From contig JAEUUZ010000020.1 in assembly GCA_016786765.1 (NCBI GenBank), positions 1 to 49,536 on the forward strand: a DNA stretch of 49,536 bases. The letters run 5' to 3'. Below the pieces are notes generated by a model, which searched no databases, was not told the origin of the DNA, and saw nothing but the letters and a program-made list of their open reading frames with translations. Below are positions 1 to 7,137 of the stretch, piece by piece (the stretch's first letter is position 1; each line of letters starts with the position of its first letter). The translations under genes were made by a program, and so were the position numbers. Source of the stretch: Chitinophagales bacterium. GTDB lineage: Bacteria > Bacteroidota > Bacteroidia > Chitinophagales > LD1.

Positions 1-24
1 CGGGAGTTCGAGCCCCCCTCGCTA
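1..24 (+). pseudogene. 3' remnant of a tRNA-like element (truncated by window edge)
   Basis: The first bases repeat the T-arm and acceptor 3' side of the intact tRNA-Met gene further on (GGGAG, loop TTCGAGC, then a C-run and CTCGCTA). They lack the two bases TC that complete the T-stem in that gene, so the T-stem no longer pairs properly. I read this as the end of another degenerate copy of the array that continues at 229-883. Whatever lies upstream of the window is unknown. Confidence 0.55.
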
Positions 25-136
25 CTCATACATGCAACAGTTTCGAATTTTAAAATAAAACGCATTACTGGAAGCCTCTAAAATGAGGGCAAAAGAAAAA
101 GAATGTTTCAGATTAGCAGAAATTGGATAGAAAATT

Positions 137-144
137 TATATTCG
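137..144 (+). promoter_or_regulatory. Probable -7 element of the tRNA-Met promoter
   Basis: TATATTCG matches the Bacteroidota -7 consensus TAnnTTTG at seven of eight positions and ends ten bases before the mature tRNA 5' end. No convincing -33 TTTG box is visible at the usual spacing. Confidence 0.4.
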
Positions 145-154
145 CACCCTCAAT

Positions 155-228
<74 letters not shown>

Positions 229-340
229 CAAACACCACCCCAATCATGTTGAATTTTATATTTAACTCATTTAACCAAAGTTGGCTTGAGCGTCCCGCTT
301 GTAAAGCGGGAAGGTCGGAGATTCAAGTCCCCCCTCGCTA
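229..340 (+). repeat. Array unit 1, tRNA-like, anticodon position GTA
   Basis: A short 112-bp unit with a strong hairpin: stem CCCGC/GCGGG (294-298 with 306-310) and seven-base loop TTGTAAA, placing GTA at the anticodon position. The T-loop-like TTCAAGT is flanked by GGAGA and CCCCC, which pair poorly. The spacer has the same ATG as the nuclease gene in unit 4 but no long reading frame. Confidence 0.7.
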
Positions 341-452
341 CAAACACCACCCCAATCATGTTGAATTTTATTTTTAACTCATTTAGCCAATATTGGCTTG
401 AGCGTCCCGCTTCTAAAGCGGGAAGGTCGGAAGTTCAAGTCCCCCCTCGCTA
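341..452 (+). repeat. Array unit 2, tRNA-like, anticodon position CTA
   Basis: The layout is the same as unit 1. The loop is TTCTAAA, so the anticodon position reads CTA, which would pair with the amber codon UAG. The T-arm (GGAAG, TTCAAGT, CCCCC) is not self-complementary at two positions. It is probably not a working tRNA. Confidence 0.7.
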
Positions 453-564
453 CAAACACCACCCCAATCATGTCCAATTTTATTTTTAACTCATTTAGCC
501 AATGTTGGTTAGTGCGTCCCGCTTCTAAAGCGGGAAGGTCGGAAGTTCAAGTCACCAATCGCTA
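453..564 (+). repeat. Array unit 3, tRNA-like, anticodon position CTA
   Basis: The layout is the same as units 1 and 2, again with loop TTCTAAA. Its 3' part has drifted further (CACCAATCGCTA in place of CCCCCCTCGCTA). Its D-loop-like stretch reads GTTGGTTAGTGC, closer to unit 4 than units 1 and 2 are. Confidence 0.7.
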
Positions 565-883
565 CAATTACCACCCCAATCATGTACTTCATTTACATCC
601 TTTATTCTGCATCAGCTAATAAGTATTACGTTGGACATACCGACAATTTAGAAAGAAGATTGTTTGAGCACAATAACGGAATGACTAGGTTTACTTCCAA
701 TATTGCATCTGATTGGAACATAATGTATACTGAAACATTTGAATCAAGAACATTAGCTGCAAAACGAGAAAGGGAAATTAAAGCCAGAAAAAGTAGAGTC
801 TATATTCAATCACTCATTGCCAAAGTTGGTTAGTACGTCCCGCTTTCAAAGCGGGAAGGATGTGAGTTCGAGCACCCTCGCTA
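565..883 (+). repeat. Array unit 4, carries the GIY-YIG gene, anticodon position TCA
   Basis: This long unit begins with the common spacer, holds the GIY-YIG reading frame from the conserved spacer ATG, and ends in the tRNA-like half. The anticodon hairpin is CCCGC/GCGGG with loop TTTCAAA, so the anticodon position reads TCA (pairs with UGA). The T-stem side GTGAG is followed by TTCGAGC and ACCC, which suggests a small deletion from an original CTCAC. The unit ends in CTCGCTA, inside the stop codon of the epimerase on the other strand. Confidence 0.7.
582..833 (+). CDS. Small GIY-YIG nuclease-domain protein
   Basis: An 83-residue single-domain protein of the GIY-YIG nuclease superfamily, in the short YhbQ/UPF0213-like class. 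The GIY equivalent is Phe3-Ile4-Tyr5 and the YIG equivalent Tyr16-Val17-Gly18. An Arg pair (25-26), His30-Asn31 and the family's basic helix KREREIKARK (61-70) follow. Family members cut or bind DNA; the substrate here is unknown. Its ATG lies in the spacer shared by all array units, and its last codons (Lys-Val-Gly-stop) are written in the D-loop-like GTTGGTTAG of the following tRNA-like half. The three shorter units keep the ATG and the last roughly 30 bases before the D-loop but lack the middle. It is probably the coding part of a small repeat element. Confidence 0.75.
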   Translation: MYFIYILYSASANKYYVGHTDNLERRLFEHNNGMTRFTSNIASDWNIMYTETFESRTLAAKREREIKARKSRVYIQSLIAKVG

Positions 884-1879
884 CTTTTTTAAAGTCTTAT
901 ACCACTCCACCGTCCTTCGCACCCCTTCTTCAAAACTAATTTTTTGCGTATAGCCAATCGTTTCTTGTGCTTTTCGGGAACTGAAATGTAAATCGTGGGT
1001 TGATGTATTGACAATATAGGTGCTGATAAGCGGCATTTTGTTTCGCAAAAACAGAAAATAGAAACAATCGATTACAAATGCCACGGGATATAGCAAATAA
1101 GAGGAAATGTTATTGATTTTGGGTTGAATATTGAGCTCTCTGCTAAATGCATGGAGCAGTTGAGGCAAATGGATGTAATCAGGCTTGTAATCGGCTATTA
1201 TGAAAGTATTATTCGCTGCTGAAGGATGAGTGCCAGCACATAATAGACCAAACACAAGGTTTTCAGCATGGACATAACCCAATTTGCTTCTCCCGCCATC
1301 TACATAGCCCATCAATTGTCCTTTGCTTAAACGATCAAGCATTTCTTTACTCGTCATTTTATCGTTCGGACCGTAGATATTGAAACCCGGACGAATAATC
1401 ACTGTTTCAATTTTCGATTGATATTCCAGCATAAGCTGCTCTCCCATTACTTTTGAGGCGGCATACGGACGTGTAAAAGTTCCAATATTGAGCTTTGGTG
1501 TATTTTCATCTGCATCCGAAAAATGCTTAAACCCATGAACGACTAGTGAACTCATAAACACGATTCGTTTTACGCCACAACGTACAGACTCGTCTAAAAC
1601 ATTTTTTGTTCCGTTATAATTCACATTATAGACTTGCTTTCCCCAAGCTACAGAAGGCATTGCGGCTAAGTGATACACTACTTCTATTCCTTGAAAAGCC
1701 TGTTGAAACGTTTCCGGTTTGGTGATGTCGGAATAAACAACTTCAATCGGCAAACCATCAATAGCACCTAATGCAGTACCCGGCAATAATAAGGCACGGA
1801 CTGTATGTCCTTCTTTCACCAACAATTGGGTAAGATGACTACCAATAAAGCCGTTCGCTCCGGTGACCAATACCTTCAT
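881..1879 (-). CDS. NAD-dependent epimerase/dehydratase (extended SDR)
   Basis: A 332-residue extended short-chain dehydrogenase. The nucleotide-binding motif TGANGFIGS is at residues 6-14, HLAA at 70-73, the catalytic serine near 110-111, the YxxxK pair is Tyr139/Lys143 in YAASK, and RPGFNIYGPND lies at 163-173. Such enzymes epimerise, dehydrate or reduce nucleotide sugars or sterol-like substrates; the substrate cannot be told here. Its ATG overlaps the stop of the upstream CPBP gene by one base (TAATG), so the two are translationally coupled, and it is last in the ceramidase operon. Its TAG stop is formed by the CTA in the CTCGCTA end of the tRNA-like array on the opposite strand. Confidence 0.85.
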   Translation of the reverse strand: MKVLVTGANGFIGSHLTQLLVKEGHTVRALLLPGTALGAIDGLPIEVVYSDITKPETFQQAFQGIEVVYHLAAMPSVAWGKQVYNVNYNGTKNVLDESVRCGVKRIVFMSSLVVHGFKHFSDADENTPKLNIGTFTRPYAASKVMGEQLMLEYQSKIETVIIRPGFNIYGPNDKMTSKEMLDRLSKGQLMGYVDGGRSKLGYVHAENLVFGLLCAGTHPSAANNTFIIADYKPDYIHLPQLLHAFSRELNIQPKINNISSYLLYPVAFVIDCFYFLFLRNKMPLISTYIVNTSTHDLHFSSRKAQETIGYTQKISFEEGVRRTVEWYKTLKK

Positions 1880-2613
1880 TAAAACAAATGTTTAGGGGCT
1901 AAATCGAGCCAGTGCAACGAAAAATAATCGATGAAAACATTCATTACATAGTGAATGACCATGCCATACCAAATGGAATGGTACCGAAAAGCAACATAAC
2001 CAAACACAGGACCAAAGGCAGCAGCCATGGCTATTTCAGGGGTTGGCTTTCCGATATGAAATAAGGTGGTGAGTACAGTTTGTAAAACAATGATGGTGAT
2101 GAGTTCGCGCTTTCCGCCTTGTGCTGTTTTTAATCCAAACGAGAAAAAGCCGCGATAGAAAATTTCGTAGGAAAAGAAATAAAAAAAGTAGGCTAGCTCA
2201 TAGAGTATAAATACAAACCAACTTGTGCCAATGCCTTTAGATAAAGGATATTCACCTGCAATTAAGGGGTCTTGCGAAGAAAAGTAAGTAGAGGCAATCA
2301 CCATCGGATAGAGTACTGCACATACGATTAATGCTTCGCGATTAGGCACGAAACGTATGCCTAGCGAAAGAAAATCTTCGTTCAAGTAAAACCGAAAAAT
2401 GCCATAGGGAACTATCAGAAACAGTAGTACAGTTACTCCAAACTGATAAATGTATTGCCATACATCTAACGATGCTCCATTACCAAACAAGGCATGGAAT
2501 ACCACCAAATCTTTCGAATACGCTTGTTTATTGGTGTACCACAGCGCCACAACCCAATACAATGCTGTAAGCAGAATACCTGAGAGCAGAACTGTAGATT
2601 GGCGTTTCGTCAT
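1879..2613 (-). CDS. CPBP family intramembrane metalloprotease
   Basis: A 244-residue polytopic membrane protein with several hydrophobic segments (about 8-26, 55-75, 92-110, 132-150, 172-188, 215-232). Motif 1 reads YEIFYR with Glu150 and Arg154; the usual preceding Glu of EExxxR is Tyr149. Motif 2 is FHIGKPTPE with His186, and motif 3 is His221 with Asn225. CPBP (Rce1-like, Abi) proteins are glutamyl or metallo-type intramembrane proteases acting on prenylated proteins, peptides or bacteriocins. The target here is unknown. It sits 11 bp after the ceramidase gene and overlaps the epimerase start. Confidence 0.8.
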   Translation of the reverse strand: MTKRQSTVLLSGILLTALYWVVALWYTNKQAYSKDLVVFHALFGNGASLDVWQYIYQFGVTVLLFLIVPYGIFRFYLNEDFLSLGIRFVPNREALIVCAVLYPMVIASTYFSSQDPLIAGEYPLSKGIGTSWFVFILYELAYFFYFFSYEIFYRGFFSFGLKTAQGGKRELITIIVLQTVLTTLFHIGKPTPEIAMAAAFGPVFGYVAFRYHSIWYGMVIHYVMNVFIDYFSLHWLDLAPKHLF

Positions 2614-2624
2614 TCAACAGTAGA

Positions 2625-4415
2625 TTAAACTTTTGATTTATTCTTTTTGGCAGCTCTTCGTTCTTTTCGTGCATACCAAGCTGCTTTATAGAATGGGAAT
2701 TGATTCAATTCATCTTCAGTAAATTCCGGTGGTAAGTCATCATGTAGAATATTGCGGTCTTCTTTGTTCACCAACATAGCCTTGCATAGCTCATCGAATT
2801 TAGTTTGCAATGCGGCTAAACTCCATTCGCCAAACACGGTGTGACCTCCTTCATACATTTGCACTTGATATTCTTCAAATGTGGTGATATAACCTGAATA
2901 ACTATTCGCATAAGGTACAATAATCACCTCTTTCACCCCCTTTTCTTTCAGACGTTTCTCTACCGACTCTTTTAGTCGCTTTGCGGCAATAGTGGTAATT
3001 TCAAAAGGAAACGCTACCAATGCCACTGTATCTATTCGAAACATTTGAATGGGAAGAATACGAGCCGACCAAGGTTTATTGCGGTGTCCATCTTTCAAGA
3101 AAAATTGTTTCAACAAATAAATACTTGGATCGAGCCAGGCGGGTACAATTAGGCGATTGATATGCTTTGTACCAAAAATTCGTCTTGCATTGGTTTCTAT
3201 TGCAAGCTTTTTGTTGCCTTGTGTTTTGTATTTTAAATCGATAATTTGCTTGTACTCTCCTTTCAGGAAGAATGCCTTTGTTTTTTCAAAATACTTTATC
3301 AATGTTAATATTCCGCCAGCCGCTTTCACTAAAACAGGATGTGCACCCGGACCATCTACATACGCTCCTCCTAAAAAAGCCATACCCATTACGGCAGAAC
3401 CGGTTCGTGCATCTAAGTTACCGTTAGTAAAAGCCGGATCGCATTGCACGCGGGTAAAATCTACATACTGTACACCACAATCTAGGACTCCATTTAATTG
3501 CAAGGTTTTCTCCACCGGTGTATCTAAAATTTCTTTTGCCTTTTCGCATTGCAATTTACCGTTATACTGCGCACTCTTATAATCATCTTCAAATTCGCCA
3601 TCCCAATAGCCACGCTGAAATTTTCGTTTTGGATTGTATTTAAAACGTGGAGTCACATCGCCACAAATACCTTGAGCAAAGGCGCCAACATAATCGCCTC
3701 CCTTTTCTTCCTCTAAAAACAATGATGCATAACCCTTATTATCGGAACAAATCTTGTTCAAATCGTTAGACGCACTAGTCGTGTGTACCCCAAACCAGTT
3801 GATACTCCCTAATTCTTTGCCATCTGCTGCCGTAAATTTGAGTAATGCCATTTCACGATTTACCCCCTTGTTGGTGGTTTCAGGAGTTAGTTTTTCAACT
3901 ACCTCGGGGTTCTGATTATACTGCAGCAAGGATCGATTAAAGGCAACATTTTTATCTAATGCAAATTCACTTTTAGCAAAGGAAATAGTTCCTAACACTT
4001 TATTGGCTTCGGCTTGCTCAATGGCATCGGTAATACCCGTTACCAATTTCTTGTAAATCTCAGGCACAAAGCCGGGTATACTGATATTGTAAATACCATA
4101 ATAAGAAAAGCCCCCTGGTCCGCTATGCGTGTGCTGGGCAGTGAGCATCAGTGTTTCTTCGGTGTAGCCTGAATTGGGTCTTCTTCGTTCAAGTTCAGCC
4201 AACACGCCCTTTTTAAGTGCTATTGTAATAAAACCTAATTCGCAATTTACTATGGTTAATTTAGTTCCCTTAGCCTCATCAGCAATTACAAAAGCTCGGG
4301 CAAATAAAGAGGTTTCTATCCCTTCCATGGTATGGAAATAAAGTCCATACCCTAACATGCCCGCTCCTTTTACAAAAGCCGTTATATCCGCTTTTCCACA
4401 TCCAATTTGATACAT
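2625..4415 (-). CDS. Neutral/alkaline ceramidase-like hydrolase
   Basis: A 596-residue protein resembling the N-terminal catalytic part of neutral ceramidases (Pfam Ceramidase_alk). The opening is IGCGKADIT and the zinc-ligand stretch AQHTHSGPGG is at residues 93-102. Downstream come NWFGVHTTS and FAQGICGDVTPRF, which fit the active-site regions of the family. These enzymes cleave the amide bond of ceramides or related N-acyl lipids. Bacteroidota commonly make sphingolipids, so a native lipid substrate is plausible. No signal peptide is evident at this start, so the protein may be cytoplasmic or exported another way. First gene of a three-gene operon with a -7 element just upstream. Confidence 0.8.
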   Translation of the reverse strand: MYQIGCGKADITAFVKGAGMLGYGLYFHTMEGIETSLFARAFVIADEAKGTKLTIVNCELGFITIALKKGVLAELERRRPNSGYTEETLMLTAQHTHSGPGGFSYYGIYNISIPGFVPEIYKKLVTGITDAIEQAEANKVLGTISFAKSEFALDKNVAFNRSLLQYNQNPEVVEKLTPETTNKGVNREMALLKFTAADGKELGSINWFGVHTTSASNDLNKICSDNKGYASLFLEEEKGGDYVGAFAQGICGDVTPRFKYNPKRKFQRGYWDGEFEDDYKSAQYNGKLQCEKAKEILDTPVEKTLQLNGVLDCGVQYVDFTRVQCDPAFTNGNLDARTGSAVMGMAFLGGAYVDGPGAHPVLVKAAGGILTLIKYFEKTKAFFLKGEYKQIIDLKYKTQGNKKLAIETNARRIFGTKHINRLIVPAWLDPSIYLLKQFFLKDGHRNKPWSARILPIQMFRIDTVALVAFPFEITTIAAKRLKESVEKRLKEKGVKEVIIVPYANSYSGYITTFEEYQVQMYEGGHTVFGEWSLAALQTKFDELCKAMLVNKEDRNILHDDLPPEFTEDELNQFPFYKAAWYARKERRAAKKNKSKV

Positions 4416-4432
4416 AAGTATTGGTATTTCTA

Positions 4433-4440
4433 CAAATGTA
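4433..4440 (-). promoter_or_regulatory. -7 promoter element of the ceramidase operon
   Basis: Minus-strand TACATTTG matches the Bacteroidota TAnnTTTG consensus exactly, 17 bases before the ceramidase ATG. No TTTG box is seen at the standard upstream spacing, so the call rests on the -7 element and position. Confidence 0.5.
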
Positions 4441-4492
4441 TTTTTTACAAAAAAGGGATGCGCTAGTTTTCAGTGAGATACCCAAAAACAAC

Positions 4493-4526
4493 TACGAATC
4501 AACCGTTCTTAGGCGATTGATTCGTA
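4493..4526 (-). terminator. Hairpin terminator after the TonB receptor gene
   Basis: A perfect ten-base stem (TACGAATCAA with TTGATTCGTA) with a 14-base loop lies just past the receptor stop. On the minus strand it is followed by a modest T stretch (TTGTTTTT). It separates the receptor from the ceramidase operon. Confidence 0.55.
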
Positions 4527-4544
4527 ATTAAAATTGAAAAAAAA

Positions 4545-6977
4545 TTAGAAGGAATAGGTTAATTGTACAGTGTAATTTCTTGGCGCTTCAACATAACCCG
4601 GACGAAGTGTATACTCTCTATTCGCAATATTTTTCACAATTGCAGTAGCCGTTAACTTGTCTTTCCAATTATATCCTGCACGAACATCAAAAACGAAATC
4701 GCCTTTACTGTGTGTAGCCCTCCAATTACGAATTTTGTTCAACACATTATATTGTGGATCGATACGAATCATTTGGCTGGTAAAGGTTCCGGTAACCCCT
4801 ACAATTAATCCTTTATACTCGGTTTGCACATCGGCTTTAGCGGTATGCTTCATTCGGAAATTAAGATAAACAGCACTTGGGTCTTTCAAAATTGCCTCGG
4901 CATTTAAATTCCATGGTTCCATATAGGTATAACCCACTAAGAAATTCAATGGAACACCAAATATTTTACCGGTTCCAATAGCAGAAACTTCAACCCCCAT
5001 AATCATAGCTTTCGTATAGTTCTGGGCTTGTGCAATGATAAAATATCCCGAAGGGACAGGCACAGGGCTTGAATCTTTAGGCAAACTCACAAACTCGATC
5101 ATATTGCGGTAGCGATTTACAAAGCCGGCTAAATCGGCATAAAACATCCACTTAGAAATCTTAACGCCTTGTTTAATCCCTAATTCTGCACTCCAACCGT
5201 TTTCCGGTTTCAAGTTAAAGTTCGGAACGGCATAGGCTCCACTTCGTGCTGTTTGTACAAACTTCTCGGCAATGGCCGGGAAACGATATCCTTGTCCGAA
5301 TGAAGCACGAATAAACGTTCCTTCTGTAGCTTGAAAATTCAATCCGATACGGAATAAAGGTTCTACTGGCGACTTGATTAAGTCACCTTCTTTTCTTCCA
5401 AGCATTTTGTTCAACAGCCACTGATCGTGCATGTTCGATGTGGTATCGAGTTTAAAATATTCTAAACGAACACCGGCCGTTAAGGTTAGACGTTTAAAGA
5501 ATTTCTTATCTACCTGAAGAAACCAAGCGGCATTTGCTTCGTAACGCTTATTGAACGTAAGACTGCTTACTGTTGTATAATAACCAGAAATACCTGTAGC
5601 TAAATTGAAATCGATTTTTTGGAATCGTTTTACAAAAGAGTAATCGCCATAAATTTTATTCGCCTCGCTGGAATCTCCGTTGGTGTTTTGTCCACGGGAA
5701 TAGTAGTAACTCACCTTTAGGGAGTGTTTATTATCGTACTTATCGTAAAAATTTACATAAGGATTAATATTCACCGAAAAGTTTTTTTGTACATCAAACT
5801 TCTCTGCCACTAACACTAAACTGTCGCGATTAGCACGCGATAATTGTTGTAAATAGTTGCTCATCCCTCCCGGATCAGTGCCGTTTAGCGCTGCTTTCAA
5901 ACTATCAACAGATGGATAAATGCCATAGCCTTTATAAAAGAAGAAATCATCGCTACGTTCGTTAGAAATATTAGTGGTTAAGCCTACCGTTAAGTTTTGC
6001 ATCTTTTTCGGGATATAGCGTAACTTCATAAAACCGCGAAAACGATCGTATGAATTTCTTTTTCCATAACCTTCATTGCCCTGATAGCCTATATTTAAGG
6101 TGAGTTCAACCGGTCCGATTTTAGATGCGTGAACATACCCAATTCCACCAAACATAGGAGGCTTATATTGTTCTTTACCTTTTACAGTTTTTCGGTGAAA
6201 CCAATAATAATCCTTGTTTTGATGATGGTCGTATAAACCGTAATTGACAAAAATCTTATTGAACGGTTTATCTTCTTTAGGAGTAATTGTTCGGATATTA
6301 ATCAACCCGTTTAATGCCGATGAACCATAAGACGCAGATGCTGCTCCCTTAATAATCTCCATTTGATTGATGGCCTCTACCGGCATGGCTTCCCAACGAA
6401 TTCCACCATTCTCCGGACTTACCATAGGCACATCGTCTAACAATACCAATACCCGATTCCCGGTTGCATCGGCAAAACCACTACCCCCACGAATAGAGAT
6501 GGTTCGTCCTAACATATTTACTCCGGGTACTTTATTGACAGCTTCACTTACGTTTTGTGCACTTTGGGTAATATTTTGGCCTTTCAACACTTCAAGAGAA
6601 ACTGTTTCTTCGCCTAACTTTTTCTCGAATTTACTTCCGGTAACTACAACTATATCTAATTCTTTAGATGATTCACTCATTACAATATTGATGGTTTTCT
6701 CTTCATCATCTTTTAAACTAATCACATCAATGGTTCGCACTTGATAGCCAATGTATGTGCATTCAATAGAAAACGGCTTACCGGCAGGTACTTTAAGGGT
6801 ATAATTCCCATCAATATCGGTAGATGTACCGGTGGTTGTTCCTTTAATTTTAAGATTAACGCCAATCATGACCGAATTGTCTTTTTCATCGGTTATTCGA
6901 CCTGAAATAACCGCCAATTGGGCAAAAGACGTATGTGCGAAAAAATATATAAGTAGTGTAAAAAGACCTCTTCTCAT
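4545..6977 (-). CDS. TonB-dependent receptor with carboxypeptidase-regulatory-like domain
   Basis: An 810-residue outer-membrane receptor. It has a signal peptide ending TSFAQ (about 1-20), a carboxypeptidase-regulatory-like beta-sandwich (about 22-105), a plug domain with the typical VSEAVNKVPGVNM and SIRGGSGF stretches, then a long beta-barrel. The barrel ends in an aromatic-rich strand finishing in Phe (VQLTYSF). Such receptors import siderophores, cobalamin, metals or oligomers using TonB energy. There is no SusD partner next to it, so polysaccharide uptake is less likely, and the substrate is unknown. It is monocistronic: a hairpin follows, and the next gene upstream is 160 bp away. Confidence 0.9.
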   Translation of the reverse strand: MRRGLFTLLIYFFAHTSFAQLAVISGRITDEKDNSVMIGVNLKIKGTTTGTSTDIDGNYTLKVPAGKPFSIECTYIGYQVRTIDVISLKDDEEKTINIVMSESSKELDIVVVTGSKFEKKLGEETVSLEVLKGQNITQSAQNVSEAVNKVPGVNMLGRTISIRGGSGFADATGNRVLVLLDDVPMVSPENGGIRWEAMPVEAINQMEIIKGAASASYGSSALNGLINIRTITPKEDKPFNKIFVNYGLYDHHQNKDYYWFHRKTVKGKEQYKPPMFGGIGYVHASKIGPVELTLNIGYQGNEGYGKRNSYDRFRGFMKLRYIPKKMQNLTVGLTTNISNERSDDFFFYKGYGIYPSVDSLKAALNGTDPGGMSNYLQQLSRANRDSLVLVAEKFDVQKNFSVNINPYVNFYDKYDNKHSLKVSYYYSRGQNTNGDSSEANKIYGDYSFVKRFQKIDFNLATGISGYYTTVSSLTFNKRYEANAAWFLQVDKKFFKRLTLTAGVRLEYFKLDTTSNMHDQWLLNKMLGRKEGDLIKSPVEPLFRIGLNFQATEGTFIRASFGQGYRFPAIAEKFVQTARSGAYAVPNFNLKPENGWSAELGIKQGVKISKWMFYADLAGFVNRYRNMIEFVSLPKDSSPVPVPSGYFIIAQAQNYTKAMIMGVEVSAIGTGKIFGVPLNFLVGYTYMEPWNLNAEAILKDPSAVYLNFRMKHTAKADVQTEYKGLIVGVTGTFTSQMIRIDPQYNVLNKIRNWRATHSKGDFVFDVRAGYNWKDKLTATAIVKNIANREYTLRPGYVEAPRNYTVQLTYSF

Positions 6978-7137
6978 GTTAAAAGTTTAAATCAACGGCT
7001 CATTTTCATCCGTGAAAGTATATTTTTTTTGAAAAGCGCCTAACATTTAGTTAATGGAGTTATTCACAACCCAATGAGGGAAAGTTTTCTAATAAAAACA
7101 CACTGCAAAAAAAAGATTGATTTTCAGCGAATAACAA

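Larger units (their letters stand above)
229..883 (+). repeat. Tandem array of tRNA-like 3' halves with GIY-YIG gene
   Basis: Four head-to-tail units follow the tRNA. The first three are each exactly 112 bp (229-340, 341-452, 453-564) and the fourth is about 319 bp because it contains a whole GIY-YIG open reading frame. Each unit has three parts: a constant spacer ending in CACCCCAATCATG, a D-loop/anticodon-arm/T-loop segment resembling the 3' two thirds of a tRNA, and the tRNA acceptor end CGCTA. By my count units 1 and 2 differ at 7 of 112 positions and units 2 and 3 at 9. None has a 5' acceptor strand or a proper 5' D-stem, so none should fold as a full tRNA. Confidence 0.85.

Noticed and set aside
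229-564. Calling units 1-3 as functional suppressor or Tyr tRNAs
   Set aside because: They lack a 5' acceptor strand and 5' D-stem, and their T-stems contain mismatches. Only the anticodon hairpin is intact.
286-619. Two short frames with repeated Arg/Lys-rich sequence in the tRNA-like array
   Set aside because: Both are translations of tRNA-like repeats and spacers, with no independent coding evidence. They arise because the repeat period shifts the reading frame.
229-883. CRISPR-like interpretation of the 112-bp repeats
   Set aside because: The units are directly abutting near-identical copies with no variable spacers, and no cas genes are present.
3157-3582. 141-codon plus-strand frame inside the ceramidase gene
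   Set aside because: It is antisense to a well-supported gene with family motifs throughout, with unlikely composition.
7017-7137. Search for a regulatory RNA or small gene between the TonB receptor and the acyltransferase gene
   Set aside because: Only A/T runs without a conserved hairpin or reading frame were seen.
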